From JAALKW01 sp963974485 (GTDB lineage: Bacteria; Pseudomonadota; Gammaproteobacteria; Legionellales; Legionellaceae), in contig CAXBBS010000010.1 of assembly GCA_963974485.1 (NCBI GenBank), positions 19,606 to 83,605 of the forward strand: DNA of 64,000 nt, read 5' to 3'. This document shows, in pieces, positions 27,711 through 36,515 of this stretch. Position numbers and translations under genes: made by a program. How positions within the stretch are numbered: the stretch's first letter is position 1; every line of letters begins with the position of its first letter. The notes beneath the pieces are model-generated. The model did no database searches and was not told the origin of the DNA. It saw only the letters and a program-made list of their open reading frames with translations.

Positions 27711-28693
27711 GCTTTTTGTACCATTTGTTTGATTGACCCAAATAAATTGTGGCCTTCGTTATTCAGCATTTCAATACGTATGCTATCACCAAATTGCATG
27801 TAAGGATGTTCTGCTTGGCCATGCTCCAAAATTTCAAGCATACGTTTTTCTGCAATACACGAAGAACCTTGGCTTCTATCCAGATTTGATACGGTGCCTG
27901 ATCCAATAATTGTACCCGCTGCAAGCGCACGCGTCTTGGCAGCATGTTCTATCAGTTGGGGAAACGAAAACGTCATGTCGATGCCTGCGTTCGGTTTACC
28001 AAAAAAAGCATGATTTAAATAACTGCAAAGAGGCAAATGCACGCGCTCGTTATCCCATGCTACGCCAAGCTCATCCGGGGTGATGGCGACGGGAGAAAAG
28101 CTGCTGGAAGGTTTGGCGTGGAAAAAGCCAAAACCTTTGGCAAGCTCGTTGGGTATAAGATCGCGTAGCGAAACATCGTTGACCAGCATAAATAAGCGGA
28201 TATATTGCCCTGCTTCTGAGGCAGGAACACCCATAGGGACATCATCGGTAATAATTGCAATTTCAGCTTCAAAATCAATCCCAAAATCCTCATCACGTAC
28301 CAAAATAGGATCACAAGGCCCAATAAACGTATCTGATCCACCTTGGTACATCAGTGGATCGGTCCAAAAATTACCGGGTAATTCGGCACCGCGCGCTTTG
28401 CGTACCAACTCAACATGATTAACGTAAGCACTGCCGTCTGCCCATTGGTAAGCACGTGGGAGCGGAGATGCGCATAATGCTGGATCAAATTGAAACGTTT
28501 TATCTGCAAGTTTATCGGCGTTAAGCTCTGCTGACAGGGCTTCTAATTGAGGTGCGATAACACGCCAATTATCCAAGGCTGCTTGGAGCGTTGGGGCAAT
28601 ATCCGTTGCATAAACGGCGCATGAGAGGTCTTGATGAACCACGCATAATACGCCGTCGCGTGTTGTGGCTGATTTTAAGCTAGCAAGTTTCAT
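27707..28693 (-). CDS. fahA: Fumarylacetoacetase
   Basis: Hydrolyses fumarylacetoacetate to fumarate and acetoacetate. The 328-residue protein has a short N-terminal domain (FQFDPALCASPLPRAYQWAD) and the FAH beta-roll domain with metal and substrate residues in DFGIDFEAEIAIITDDVP, LVNDVSLRDLIP, KPSSSFSPVAITPDEL and IIGSGTVSN. Length and pattern fit the bacterial short FAH type. It overlaps hpd at its start and maiA at its end by 4 bp each. Confidence 0.93.
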   Translation of the reverse strand: MKLASLKSATTRDGVLCVVHQDLSCAVYATDIAPTLQAALDNWRVIAPQLEALSAELNADKLADKTFQFDPALCASPLPRAYQWADGSAYVNHVELVRKARGAELPGNFWTDPLMYQGGSDTFIGPCDPILVRDEDFGIDFEAEIAIITDDVPMGVPASEAGQYIRLFMLVNDVSLRDLIPNELAKGFGFFHAKPSSSFSPVAITPDELGVAWDNERVHLPLCSYLNHAFFGKPNAGIDMTFSFPQLIEHAAKTRALAAGTIIGSGTVSNLDRSQGSSCIAEKRMLEILEHGQAEHPYMQFGDSIRIEMLNNEGHNLFGSIKQMVQKA

Positions 28694-29742
28694 GTTGTTA
28701 CAGTTCCTCGTTTGATTTGATCACGTTCAATGGCTTCAAATAAAGCTTGAAAGTTACCTTCTCCAAATCCGTCGTTGCCTTTACGCTGAATAATTTCAAA
28801 AAACACAGGTCCAAATAGATTTTCTGTAAATATTTGGAGTAATAATCCTCCGGCAGGCTCGGGTGTGCCATCGATTAAAATACGTGCTTGCTTTAGTTTA
28901 TCAAGCGGCTCATGGTGCCAAGGAATACGAGCATGAATGCCCTCGTAGTAGGTATCAGGCACATCTAAAAAATTTAGGCCTGCTTCACGTAGGCCATGCA
29001 CCGTGTCATAAATATTATCAGTGCTGAGGGCGATGTGTTGAATGCCTTCACCGTGATAATCACGTAAAAACTCTTCGATTTGAGATTGATCATCTTTGGA
29101 TTCGTTTAGAGGAATTTTAATTTTTCCACAAGGGCTACCGAGTGCACGGCTCGTTAAGCCGGTGACTTGACCTTGAATATTAAAAAATCGGATTTCTTTG
29201 AATCCAAAAATTTTCTCATAAAATGCGGCCCACGTATCCATGTTGCCGTGTTGTACATTATGGGTCAAATGATCGATCTGAAGCAGGCCTTGAGCGGGAG
29301 CTGGTGTTGGATTTTGTGTAATAACCCATTGATTTGAAAACGGTGTGTGATGCTTATCAACAAAATAAATCACACCACCACCGATGGCCTTAATAGCAGG
29401 CAGACCATGATTCACATCTTCGGCATCGTTAAATGCTGTTGCACCGTGAGCTATCGCATAATCAAAAGCATGCTTTGCATCATGAACACGAAAACCCATG
29501 GCACATGCACCGGCGCCGTGCGTTTGCGCATGACGTGCGGCTTGGCTCTTCGGTGTTGTATTAATCAGAAATTGGATATCACCTTGCTGAAGCAGGCTAA
29601 TCGGTTTGGTTTGATGTTTGGCGTGTTCGGTAAAGCCTTGTTGATGAAAAATTTTATGAAGGCATGAAGCATCAGGGCCTGAAAATTCGAGAAAGGCAAA
29701 GCCATCGAGGCCGCAGGGATTATCAGGTGATGGTTTGTTCAT
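28690..29742 (-). CDS. hpd: 4-hydroxyphenylpyruvate dioxygenase
   Basis: Converts 4-hydroxyphenylpyruvate to homogentisate. A 350-residue Fe(II) enzyme with two glyoxalase-fold halves; the iron ligands are visible as His158 (QIDHLTH), His236 (GIQHIALSTDN) and Glu316 (VFFEIIQRKG). In Legionella the same enzyme (legiolysin) drives pyomelanin formation. It is the first gene of hpd-fahA-maiA. Homogentisate 1,2-dioxygenase, the step between hpd and maiA, is not in this window; it may be elsewhere or missing, in which case homogentisate would build up. Confidence 0.95.
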   Translation of the reverse strand: MNKPSPDNPCGLDGFAFLEFSGPDASCLHKIFHQQGFTEHAKHQTKPISLLQQGDIQFLINTTPKSQAARHAQTHGAGACAMGFRVHDAKHAFDYAIAHGATAFNDAEDVNHGLPAIKAIGGGVIYFVDKHHTPFSNQWVITQNPTPAPAQGLLQIDHLTHNVQHGNMDTWAAFYEKIFGFKEIRFFNIQGQVTGLTSRALGSPCGKIKIPLNESKDDQSQIEEFLRDYHGEGIQHIALSTDNIYDTVHGLREAGLNFLDVPDTYYEGIHARIPWHHEPLDKLKQARILIDGTPEPAGGLLLQIFTENLFGPVFFEIIQRKGNDGFGEGNFQALFEAIERDQIKRGTVTT

Positions 29743-29832
29743 AAATAAACAGACTCCTTGTCGTTTGTGCCTATCATCATAGCGTAAAACGATGACATGG
29801 CAAACAGTAACTCACATACCCTTGTGTTGTAC

Positions 29833-29838
29833 TATAAT
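29833..29838 (+). promoter_or_regulatory. Possible -10 element for the OTU-like gene
   Basis: A perfect TATAAT 34 bp upstream of the OTU-like gene start, in the gap divergent from hpd. No convincing -35 lies at the right distance. Confidence 0.35.
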
Positions 29839-29871
29839 CAATCTATATGTGGTTAAATTGAGGATTCATGT

Positions 29872-30912
29872 ATGCCTATCAACGACCGTATTCAAGAAAA
29901 GCTGGGTATCGATGTAGCTATATTTGGTTTTTTGGATGAAACGCAGATTCAAGAGCAGTTAGAAGGCGTACTACGTGAAAAAGCGCTTGACCACTTGCTT
30001 AGCAGTTCTGCTCCCATGGCTGAATCTTTTCGCTCAAATTTTCAAGCGGATCATGATATTTCTATAGAACATTATGTTTCTAAGATGAGTCAGCATGGTG
30101 CATGGGCCACCACTGATGAGGCAGTAGCTTTAGCCGAAATGCTCGATATCAACCTTGATGTTAAAATGATTGGTTATGCGTTTAATCAAGAGGGAACCGA
30201 TGTCATCGAAGTTGTAAAGAAAGGCGCTCTCTATAGAACACATACGCCTGACGCACCCACAATAACTTTAAATAATCGTGAAAACGAGCATTGGTTTATC
30301 AATGACAAAACAAAAAGTCTAGGAGACTGTTTGTTTGACGCCATGGCCCAAGCGCTACAGCAGCTGGTGAGGCCTGAACTGACAAGAGAGCATACAAACG
30401 GATCTCCTTTATCTGATGTCACGGATACTGAAAGTATAGAACGTATAGAATATGTAGATAATAAGCAGCTTCAATTACTTAAAACCAAAATAGGCTCGGA
30501 GGCAATTAGCCACCTGATTGATACCATGCAAAAAACGCCATTATCTGAGTTTAACGCCGCTCAACAGCTATCAGAAGCCTTGATTAGAGCCATCGGTACG
30601 GAGATGCCTAATATTGATGATGATTTTAAATTTATGCTTCAAACGGCAGAGTCTATCAATGATCTGAATATTATACTGGATGACATGCGAATGAGCCTAA
30701 AAGAAAGATGCCCCATCATGGTGGACACGTTAAAAGAAGGGGGAGTTATTCGGAATGATGAGTGTAAAATGTTAAATCAACGTATTTTACACGCGACTGA
30801 CCTAGGTACGGCAGATAAACTTTTGAGTGAGTTGATTCAGCGCCTTTCTGGGGCGACACCACAATCAGACACCCCACGAGACGATGATGTAACACCGTCT
30901 CGCAAAGTATAG
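29872..30912 (+). CDS. OTU-like cysteine protease/deubiquitinase candidate with permuted motifs
   Basis: A 346-residue protein with no signal peptide or membrane segment. Three pieces resemble the ovarian-tumour (OTU) protease fold: residues 68-93 (YVSKMSQHGAW, then DEAVALAEMLDI), which match the helix after the usual YLxxMxxxGxWGG; residues 129-142 (PTITLNNRENEHWF), which match the His loop, with His140 as candidate base; and residues 150-162 (LGDCLFDAMAQAL), which match the Cys motif DGNCLFRAI, with Cys153 as candidate nucleophile. In ordinary OTUs the Cys motif comes first; here it comes last, so the domain looks circularly permuted. Residues 170-346 are helical and unrecognised. OTU enzymes remove ubiquitin, which bacteria lack, so a host target is inferred. 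It is divergent from hpd and convergent with the next gene. Confidence 0.6.
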   Translation: MPINDRIQEKLGIDVAIFGFLDETQIQEQLEGVLREKALDHLLSSSAPMAESFRSNFQADHDISIEHYVSKMSQHGAWATTDEAVALAEMLDINLDVKMIGYAFNQEGTDVIEVVKKGALYRTHTPDAPTITLNNRENEHWFINDKTKSLGDCLFDAMAQALQQLVRPELTREHTNGSPLSDVTDTESIERIEYVDNKQLQLLKTKIGSEAISHLIDTMQKTPLSEFNAAQQLSEALIRAIGTEMPNIDDDFKFMLQTAESINDLNIILDDMRMSLKERCPIMVDTLKEGGVIRNDECKMLNQRILHATDLGTADKLLSELIQRLSGATPQSDTPRDDDVTPSRKV

Positions 30913-30940
30913 ATGTGCGTGTTTTACGTGTGATTTTATC

Positions 30941-32131
30941 CTAGTTAGGGTTCACAGGGTATGCTTCGACAACAGGTATCTGCTTTTGCGACTGCAGCTG
31001 CGCTTCCGTAGGAGCTGATGGAGCGTCAGTGGCTCTTGGCGGTTGTTCTTGTTTAAACAACGAGAAAGGGACGTTGCTATTACTTTGACTTGCGTGTCGC
31101 ATCGCACGTGTTTCTCCGAGTACCCGATTCATAGCATCCGTGTTGTAATCAAAAAAAGCGAAACGTTGACGTGTTTGGCTTGGTTTCAATTCGTCATATT
31201 TGCATAGCGTTGCAAAATTAACGCGATCGACATCGATATCCGGATGAAGGTTGTCCTCTTCTGCTTGCGTTAACATTCTAAAGCGATTGTCGGTACTGAC
31301 TAACGCTTGATTATCGAACAATGAAAACACGGAATAAATGCTCTCACGAATAACCATATTGAAGACAGGCAATGCAATCACTGCGATTATAGCTATGGCA
31401 GCAGCTGCCCATGCGGCAGGATTAGCAAAACTAGCTGCCATCATGGCGCCCATGATGAGACCACCTGCGATTTCATATATGCTGAACATGGCTAAGCAAT
31501 AACTTGTGGCCACACCCATCAGTAAAAGTGAGCCTTGAACTGTACCTTCGTTATTCCATATACGGCTTATGTGATTAGAAATTTCATAACAGAGAGGTGC
31601 TAGTGTTATCGCAGCAATCCCGGCAAGAACAGCTCCGATGACAATTATACCTATTTGCATAAGATATGCTTCAGCTGATGTTGATTTTTTGTCTTTTTTG
31701 TTGCTTGTATTATTAGATGATGAGCTGCTGCTGATGTTTGTTTGGTTAATGTTTGTGGTATTTCCCATATTCCAGCTGTTATCAACATTATTACTTACAA
31801 GGTTAATACTGCTTGGCATGCTAAAACTAGGCATGCTCCACCAGCTCGAAGTATTTCTAGATGAGCGCGCAGAAGAGGACGATGTGCTAGGAATAGAACG
31901 TGCACCGGCATGAGATGAATAATTTTGAGCTGTTCCTAGTTTAGCCTCAAGATACATATCCACAATCTTTACGGCGTGTGTATCATTGAGCGGGTAGGCT
32001 TTTGCACGAGCCGCTGACTGAATGCGTTGGATTAGGTTATCGCGGGTATTCGTGAAGGGTTCACGCTCACTGTATGCGTCTGTTGTCATGCTGTATAACT
32101 GCTTTAATTCTTTGGCGTTCATTGGCATCAC
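30941..32131 (-). CDS. Hypothetical multi-pass membrane protein with Ser/Asn-rich linker
   Basis: A 396-residue protein of unknown family. Residues 1-70 are helical and soluble; about 70-150 are low-complexity Ser/Asn (ARSIPSTSSSSARSSRNTSS, NQTNISSSSSSNNTSN) ending in a basic KKDKK; about 155-280 hold four or five hydrophobic segments (IGIIVIGAVLAGIAAITLA, LLLMGVATSYCLAMFSI, AAAIAIIAVIALPVFNMV); the rest is soluble. No signal peptide. It is a single gene 29 bp from the convergent OTU-like gene. Such isolated membrane proteins with low-complexity linkers are common in Legionellales effector repertoires, but there is no direct evidence here. Confidence 0.6.
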   Translation of the reverse strand: MMPMNAKELKQLYSMTTDAYSEREPFTNTRDNLIQRIQSAARAKAYPLNDTHAVKIVDMYLEAKLGTAQNYSSHAGARSIPSTSSSSARSSRNTSSWWSMPSFSMPSSINLVSNNVDNSWNMGNTTNINQTNISSSSSSNNTSNKKDKKSTSAEAYLMQIGIIVIGAVLAGIAAITLAPLCYEISNHISRIWNNEGTVQGSLLLMGVATSYCLAMFSIYEIAGGLIMGAMMAASFANPAAWAAAAIAIIAVIALPVFNMVIRESIYSVFSLFDNQALVSTDNRFRMLTQAEEDNLHPDIDVDRVNFATLCKYDELKPSQTRQRFAFFDYNTDAMNRVLGETRAMRHASQSNSNVPFSLFKQEQPPRATDAPSAPTEAQLQSQKQIPVVEAYPVNPN

Positions 32132-32237
32132 GGTATCCTCTTAAGATGATATTGAGTATCAACGGAGAAGATACTATACACTAAATATTGACCAAAGTAT
32201 ACGCATTAAGGTTTTTTTTTGAGGTTGAGTTCGGTAT

Positions 32238-32894
32238 TCAACGCGGTTTTATTAGAAAAAGCCCATCAGCCAGAGGCAATAAACTAATATCAACGCGTGG
32301 GTCAGCATGAATATGTGCGTTGAGGCGGCGAATTTCACGTGTTTGGGGGCGTGTGTCTTCGGGATTGATTAGAGCTCCTTTCCAAAGCGTATTATCCATG
32401 GCAATCACGCCATGGGGGCTGACTAATTGTAAGGCGAGTTCATAATAAGCAACATAATTGGTTTTGTCGGCATCAATAAAAATAAAATCAAACGTGTGGG
32501 CCTCACCGGCATCTAAAAGCGCTTGAAGCGTATCGAGAGCTGGACCAAGACGTAAATCAATTTTATGTGTTTGCTCGGCTTCCTGCCAAAATAATATGGC
32601 CTGGTCGGTCCATTCTGTATTAATATCACAGGTTATAATACGTCCATCATCAGGTAAGGCCAAGGCCATGGCGAGCGCGCTGTAGCCTGTGAATGTCCCG
32701 AGCTCTAATATTTTTTTTGCACGTAGCATACGAATTAAAAACTGCATAAACTGCGCTTGCTCAGGAGCGACTTGCATGACGCTCAAAGGTAAGGTTGCTG
32801 TGTACGCCCGAAGTTTTTCTAATACAGGATGCTCTCGAAGCGAGACATCGAGTAAATATTGATAAAGCGGTTCGGTGAGATTTAAGTGTTTCAT
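32238..32894 (-). CDS. SAM-dependent O-methyltransferase
   Basis: A 218-residue class I methyltransferase of the caffeoyl-CoA/catechol O-methyltransferase type. SAM-binding motif I is ILELGTFTGYSALAMALALP, the acidic motif II is IITCDIN, and the metal-binding region includes DFIFIDADKTNYVAYYE and AMDNTLWKG, as in the divalent-cation-dependent family. Substrate unknown, probably a hydroxylated aromatic. Its start overlaps the leucine dehydrogenase stop by ATGA, so the two are co-translated. Confidence 0.88.
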   Translation of the reverse strand: MKHLNLTEPLYQYLLDVSLREHPVLEKLRAYTATLPLSVMQVAPEQAQFMQFLIRMLRAKKILELGTFTGYSALAMALALPDDGRIITCDINTEWTDQAILFWQEAEQTHKIDLRLGPALDTLQALLDAGEAHTFDFIFIDADKTNYVAYYELALQLVSPHGVIAMDNTLWKGALINPEDTRPQTREIRRLNAHIHADPRVDISLLPLADGLFLIKPR

Positions 32895-33958
32895 GCCGTG
32901 TGCTCAAGTTTTTCTTGGGCAATGGTGTCCGCAATGGTGCTGGTAGGGGTATTTTCATCTGTTGAGCGATGAAAAATTTCAAGCAGGGATGTATGAATAT
33001 TCTTGAGTTGCTCGGGAAGTTGCTTGGTTGAATGATTTAAATATTGATCGGCTGCAAAAATTAACCCCCCAGCATTAATCACATAATCGGGTGCATATAA
33101 AATACCAAGATCATGTAATTTCTGGCCGTGGTAGGTGTGCGCGAGTTGATTGTTTGCACCACCGGCAATGACGGTTGTTTGCAATGCTTTGATCGTGTTG
33201 TCATTTAATACAGCACCCAGGGCACATGGCGCAAAGATATCGCATGATACGGCATGAATTTTGTCGGCGGACACAGACTCGGCATTAAATTCATGCATCG
33301 CGCGCGCAACGGCGTCTTGATTGACATCAGCGACGGTAAGTTTTACGTCTAACGCATGCAACCGGCGTGCAAGATCGTAGCCCACATGACCAAGGCCTTG
33401 AATGGCAACATGCAAGCCTTTGAGTGAAGGGTTATTCCATTTGAATTCAGCTGCAGCTTGAATGCCAAGTAAGACACCTTGGGCGGTGAACGGCGATGGA
33501 TCGCCTTGCAGGCGAGAGGAACTCGCAATAAACGATGTGTGCTGTTCGATGATGTTCATGTCGTCAAGCTCGGTACCGCTGTCGAGCGCTGTGATGTAGC
33601 GCCCACCGAGGGAGTTTACAAAATCACCAAAAGCATGAAAATAAGCTTCGCGATCATACGTACCTTTGGGTTTTAAAATAACGGATTTTCCACCGCCCAA
33701 AGGTAAACCCACTGATGCAGCCTTATAGCTCATGCCGCGCGCTAAGCGCATGGCATCATAGAGTGCAGTATTTGAGTTAGGGTATTCAACAAAACGGCAA
33801 CCACCTAGAGCTGGCCCGAGTTTAGTACTATGAATGGCGATAATGGCGCGCATGCCTGTGGCCGGATCAATTTTTAGATGAATGTCGCCAAAACCGTGTG
33901 CGTCAGCATAGTCTAAAAAATTAGCATCGTCGATGGGGGTTTCTTCAGTGTAATGCAT
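32891..33958 (-). CDS. Leucine (Glu/Leu/Phe/Val family) dehydrogenase
   Basis: Oxidatively deaminates branched-chain amino acids with NAD+. The 355-residue protein has the substrate-domain motifs GPALGGCRFVEY and the catalytic Lys in GLPLGGGKSVILKP, Asp in ALDSGTELDDM, and the Rossmann motif VAIQGLGHVGYDLA. I start at ATG 33958 (MHYTEETPI); a longer frame from 34018 would add a hydrophobic stretch unusual for this soluble enzyme. Leu and Phe dehydrogenases are hard to separate by eye. It is followed by an overlapping methyltransferase gene. Confidence 0.88.
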   Translation of the reverse strand: MHYTEETPIDDANFLDYADAHGFGDIHLKIDPATGMRAIIAIHSTKLGPALGGCRFVEYPNSNTALYDAMRLARGMSYKAASVGLPLGGGKSVILKPKGTYDREAYFHAFGDFVNSLGGRYITALDSGTELDDMNIIEQHTSFIASSSRLQGDPSPFTAQGVLLGIQAAAEFKWNNPSLKGLHVAIQGLGHVGYDLARRLHALDVKLTVADVNQDAVARAMHEFNAESVSADKIHAVSCDIFAPCALGAVLNDNTIKALQTTVIAGGANNQLAHTYHGQKLHDLGILYAPDYVINAGGLIFAADQYLNHSTKQLPEQLKNIHTSLLEIFHRSTDENTPTSTIADTIAQEKLEHTA

Positions 33959-34148
33959 GGCCAACTCAACAAAAAAAAAGAGAATGCCTGTTATAAACAA
34001 ATTTGATGTGTAAATCAATCTGCAAAAAATAACGTAGGCAATAATAGCCGCTGAATATGCTTGTTTATATGCTATGGCTTAATAGCAATAAGATGCATGG
34101 TGTATCAGGAAAGAATACGTTATTCTAATGTCATATTATGATTGACGT

Positions 34149-34889
34149 TTGAAGACATTCGTGACAATAACTTTAGAACCTTTGATTGCGCATCGTGGCG
34201 CAGCACCTTATGCCCCAGAAAATACCTTTGCTGCATTTGAAAAGGCGCGTGAATTAGGTGCGCGCTCGATTGAATTTGATGTGATGATGAGTGCTGACGG
34301 CGAGCTTTTTGTTTTTCATGACGCGAATCTTAGAAGAACAAGTAATGGTCGTGGGCAGTTTGGGGATAGTTCGAGTGATTATATAGCATCGCTGGATGCG
34401 GGATCATGGTTTTCGCAGCAGTTTCGTGGTGAAAAAATTCCAACGTTAAAAGAAACACTGCGGTGGTTTGCGCGTCATTCAATGCATGCAAACATTGAAA
34501 TTAAGCCTTTACCTGGACGTACAGACGACACAACCACGGCGGTTTTATCTTGTATTAATCAATGCTGGTCTTCTGATGCACCGTTACCGTTACTTTCAAG
34601 TTTTAATGAGCAAGCGCTGCTGCTGTGTTCACGCCTGTTACCGGAGTTGCCGTTGGGGCTTTTGTTGTTAAACTGGAAGAGCGATTGGTTATCTAGACTA
34701 CAAAATGTGAACGGGGTTTCTTTGCATCTTCCGAAACATGTTGTGAATAAAGAGCGCATTAATACGGTTAAAAACGAAGGTTACGCTATGTGTGTGTATA
34801 CCGTGAATTCAAAAAAATGGGCACGTCGTTTTTGGGAATGGGGCGCAGATGCTATTATAAGTGATTACCCTGATCTCATGGCTAATTAA
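34149..34889 (+). CDS. Glycerophosphodiester phosphodiesterase (UgpQ-type)
   Basis: Hydrolyses glycerophosphodiesters to glycerol 3-phosphate and an alcohol. The 246-residue protein has the catalytic motifs LIAHRGAAPYAPENT, SIEFDVMMSADGELFVFHD and NIEIKP in order, and ends with the usual ADAIISDYP. No signal peptide, so it is probably cytosolic. The start is uncertain: TTG at 34149 or GTG at 34161, the latter preceded by GAAG. A Kef-type antiporter gene follows 40 bp downstream. Confidence 0.92.
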   Translation: MKTFVTITLEPLIAHRGAAPYAPENTFAAFEKARELGARSIEFDVMMSADGELFVFHDANLRRTSNGRGQFGDSSSDYIASLDAGSWFSQQFRGEKIPTLKETLRWFARHSMHANIEIKPLPGRTDDTTTAVLSCINQCWSSDAPLPLLSSFNEQALLLCSRLLPELPLGLLLLNWKSDWLSRLQNVNGVSLHLPKHVVNKERINTVKNEGYAMCVYTVNSKKWARRFWEWGADAIISDYPDLMAN

Positions 34890-34929
34890 TTTTAATATTA
34901 TTAAGTGTAAGTATGGAGGATGTAGGCGT

Positions 34930-36102
34930 ATGCAGGAAGGCGTGGTGTTTTATACAGTATTTTTGATTTTTACAGGTGCAGCGGTGTTTTCGACGTTGGT
35001 GCTTTATACACGTCAGTCACTGCTGGTTGCTTATATTTTATTAGGCGCCGTGCTTGGTCCTTGGGGATTGGGACTTGTTTCTGACTTAACTGCCGTACGT
35101 GAAGTGGGGGATGTTGGCATCGTCTTTTTGCTTTTTTTGTTAGGTTTGCATTTGCAGCCTCAAAATCTTTTGCATATGTTGAAAAAAGTAACGTGGATTG
35201 CGGCACTGAGCTCGTTTTTGTTTGCGCTCATCGCTTACGGTATTGGCCGTTGGTTCGGGTTATCGGTAACGGAGTCACTGGTGCTTGGAGCGTCGATGAT
35301 GTTTTCAAGTACGATTATTGGTTTAAAATTACTCCCAACCACGATTTTACATCATCAGCATACGGGTGAAGTGATGATAAGCGTGTTGTTGATGCAAGAT
35401 ATTATCGCGATTGTGGTGTTAATATTAATCAATGGTGCACAACACGCCGGTGGTTTGGATTGGCGTGATTTGGTATCGGTATGCGTGACGTTGCCAGCAC
35501 TTGTGTTTTTTGCTTTTGCGATTGAACGTTACGTTTTAGTTAAGCTTTTGGCGAGGTTTGACCGAACGCAAGAATATGTGTTTTTATTATCGATTGGCTG
35601 GTGTTTGGCTTTGTCGATGCTGGCGCATCACTTAGGTTTGTCTGAAGATATTGGTGCCTTTGTTGCTGGCGTATCGCTGGCATCCAGTCCAATTTCACTC
35701 TTTATTGCCGAAAGCTTGAAACCGCTTCGAGATTTCTTTTTGGTCATGTTTTTCTTTGCCGTAGGTGCTACGTTTAATTTTGGTGCGGCCGCTCAGGTTG
35801 TGATTCCTGCACTGATCTTAGCTTCGTTGATTCTCGTGTTTAAACCGTTGTGTTTTCACTTTTTGCTGTCTAAAGCGGGTGAAAAAAAGGCGGTGGCAAA
35901 AGAGGTGGGTATGCGGCTTGGCCAGGCGAGTGAGTTTTCTCTATTGGTTGCAAGTATTGCACTAAGTACTAAGCTTATATCAGATGTGGCGTCTAATTTA
36001 ATACAAGCAACGACGATTTTAACGTTTATTGTGTCGTCGTATGTTGTGGTTTTAAAGTACCCCACACCGATGTCGTTGACTGACAAAATGCGTAAGGATT
36101 AA
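34930..36102 (+). CDS. Kef-type cation:proton antiporter (CPA2 family)
   Basis: A 390-residue inner-membrane protein with about 11-12 hydrophobic helices. The family pattern is clear: LLGAVLGPWGLGLVSDL, VGIVFLLFLLGLHLQPQNL, ASMMFSSTIIGLKLLP, MQDIIAIVVL (with the functional Asp of the QD motif) and EDIGAFVAGVSLASSP. It lacks the C-terminal TrkA-N nucleotide-binding domain of KefB/KefC, so it is of the shorter YbaL-less or CPA2-only form. The start at 34930 is supported by GGAGGA upstream; the alternative at 34861 would overlap the GDPD gene. K+ or Na+ specificity cannot be read. Confidence 0.88.
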   Translation: MQEGVVFYTVFLIFTGAAVFSTLVLYTRQSLLVAYILLGAVLGPWGLGLVSDLTAVREVGDVGIVFLLFLLGLHLQPQNLLHMLKKVTWIAALSSFLFALIAYGIGRWFGLSVTESLVLGASMMFSSTIIGLKLLPTTILHHQHTGEVMISVLLMQDIIAIVVLILINGAQHAGGLDWRDLVSVCVTLPALVFFAFAIERYVLVKLLARFDRTQEYVFLLSIGWCLALSMLAHHLGLSEDIGAFVAGVSLASSPISLFIAESLKPLRDFFLVMFFFAVGATFNFGAAAQVVIPALILASLILVFKPLCFHFLLSKAGEKKAVAKEVGMRLGQASEFSLLVASIALSTKLISDVASNLIQATTILTFIVSSYVVVLKYPTPMSLTDKMRKD

Positions 36103-36108
36103 ATAAAG

Positions 36109-36510
36109 ATGCGTGCGATTGTTCGAGTTGTTCGGGTAGTTTTTGTTGCTTGTGCTTTATTGTTTGTATTGAGTTGCACATCAAATCCTAAAGATGTTGC
36201 TGAAGCTCAGGACAAACGGTCGTGCGAGCAGGTGTGTTTAAAAAATCAACAGTCGTGTCTACGGACATGTGACAAGAGCTGTGCGACATGCCAAGTTCGT
36301 GAAAATGAAAAAATGGTTCGACTTTATAAAACTTACGTTCATGAGCAGTGTGTGCAAGGAAAACGCGTGGCGCTTCAGTTGCAATCCTTTCGCGATCCAC
36401 TACAATGCCGAAAATCGTCGTGTGACTGCCCTGCAGACTACCGCGTTTGTATGAGTGCATGTGCGGGCCCTGTGTATAAACGCCTGCAAGTTACACCCGT
36501 TTGTTGCTGA
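36109..36510 (+). CDS. Cysteine-rich lipoprotein
   Basis: A 133-residue protein with an N-terminal hydrophobic segment ending in a lipobox-like VLSC (lipidated Cys23). The mature part carries about 14 further Cys, many in spaced pairs (CEQVCLKNQQSCLRTCDKSC, CDCPADYRVCMSAC), and ends in VCC. Such density suggests several disulfides or a metal site in the periplasm. I know no function. It starts 7 bp after the antiporter gene and its stop lies just before the aceE start, so it may be co-transcribed with the pyruvate dehydrogenase genes. A small lipoprotein upstream of aceE is, as I recall, also seen in Legionella. Confidence 0.7.
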   Translation: MRAIVRVVRVVFVACALLFVLSCTSNPKDVAEAQDKRSCEQVCLKNQQSCLRTCDKSCATCQVRENEKMVRLYKTYVHEQCVQGKRVALQLQSFRDPLQCRKSSCDCPADYRVCMSACAGPVYKRLQVTPVCC

Positions 36511-36515
36511 GGAAA

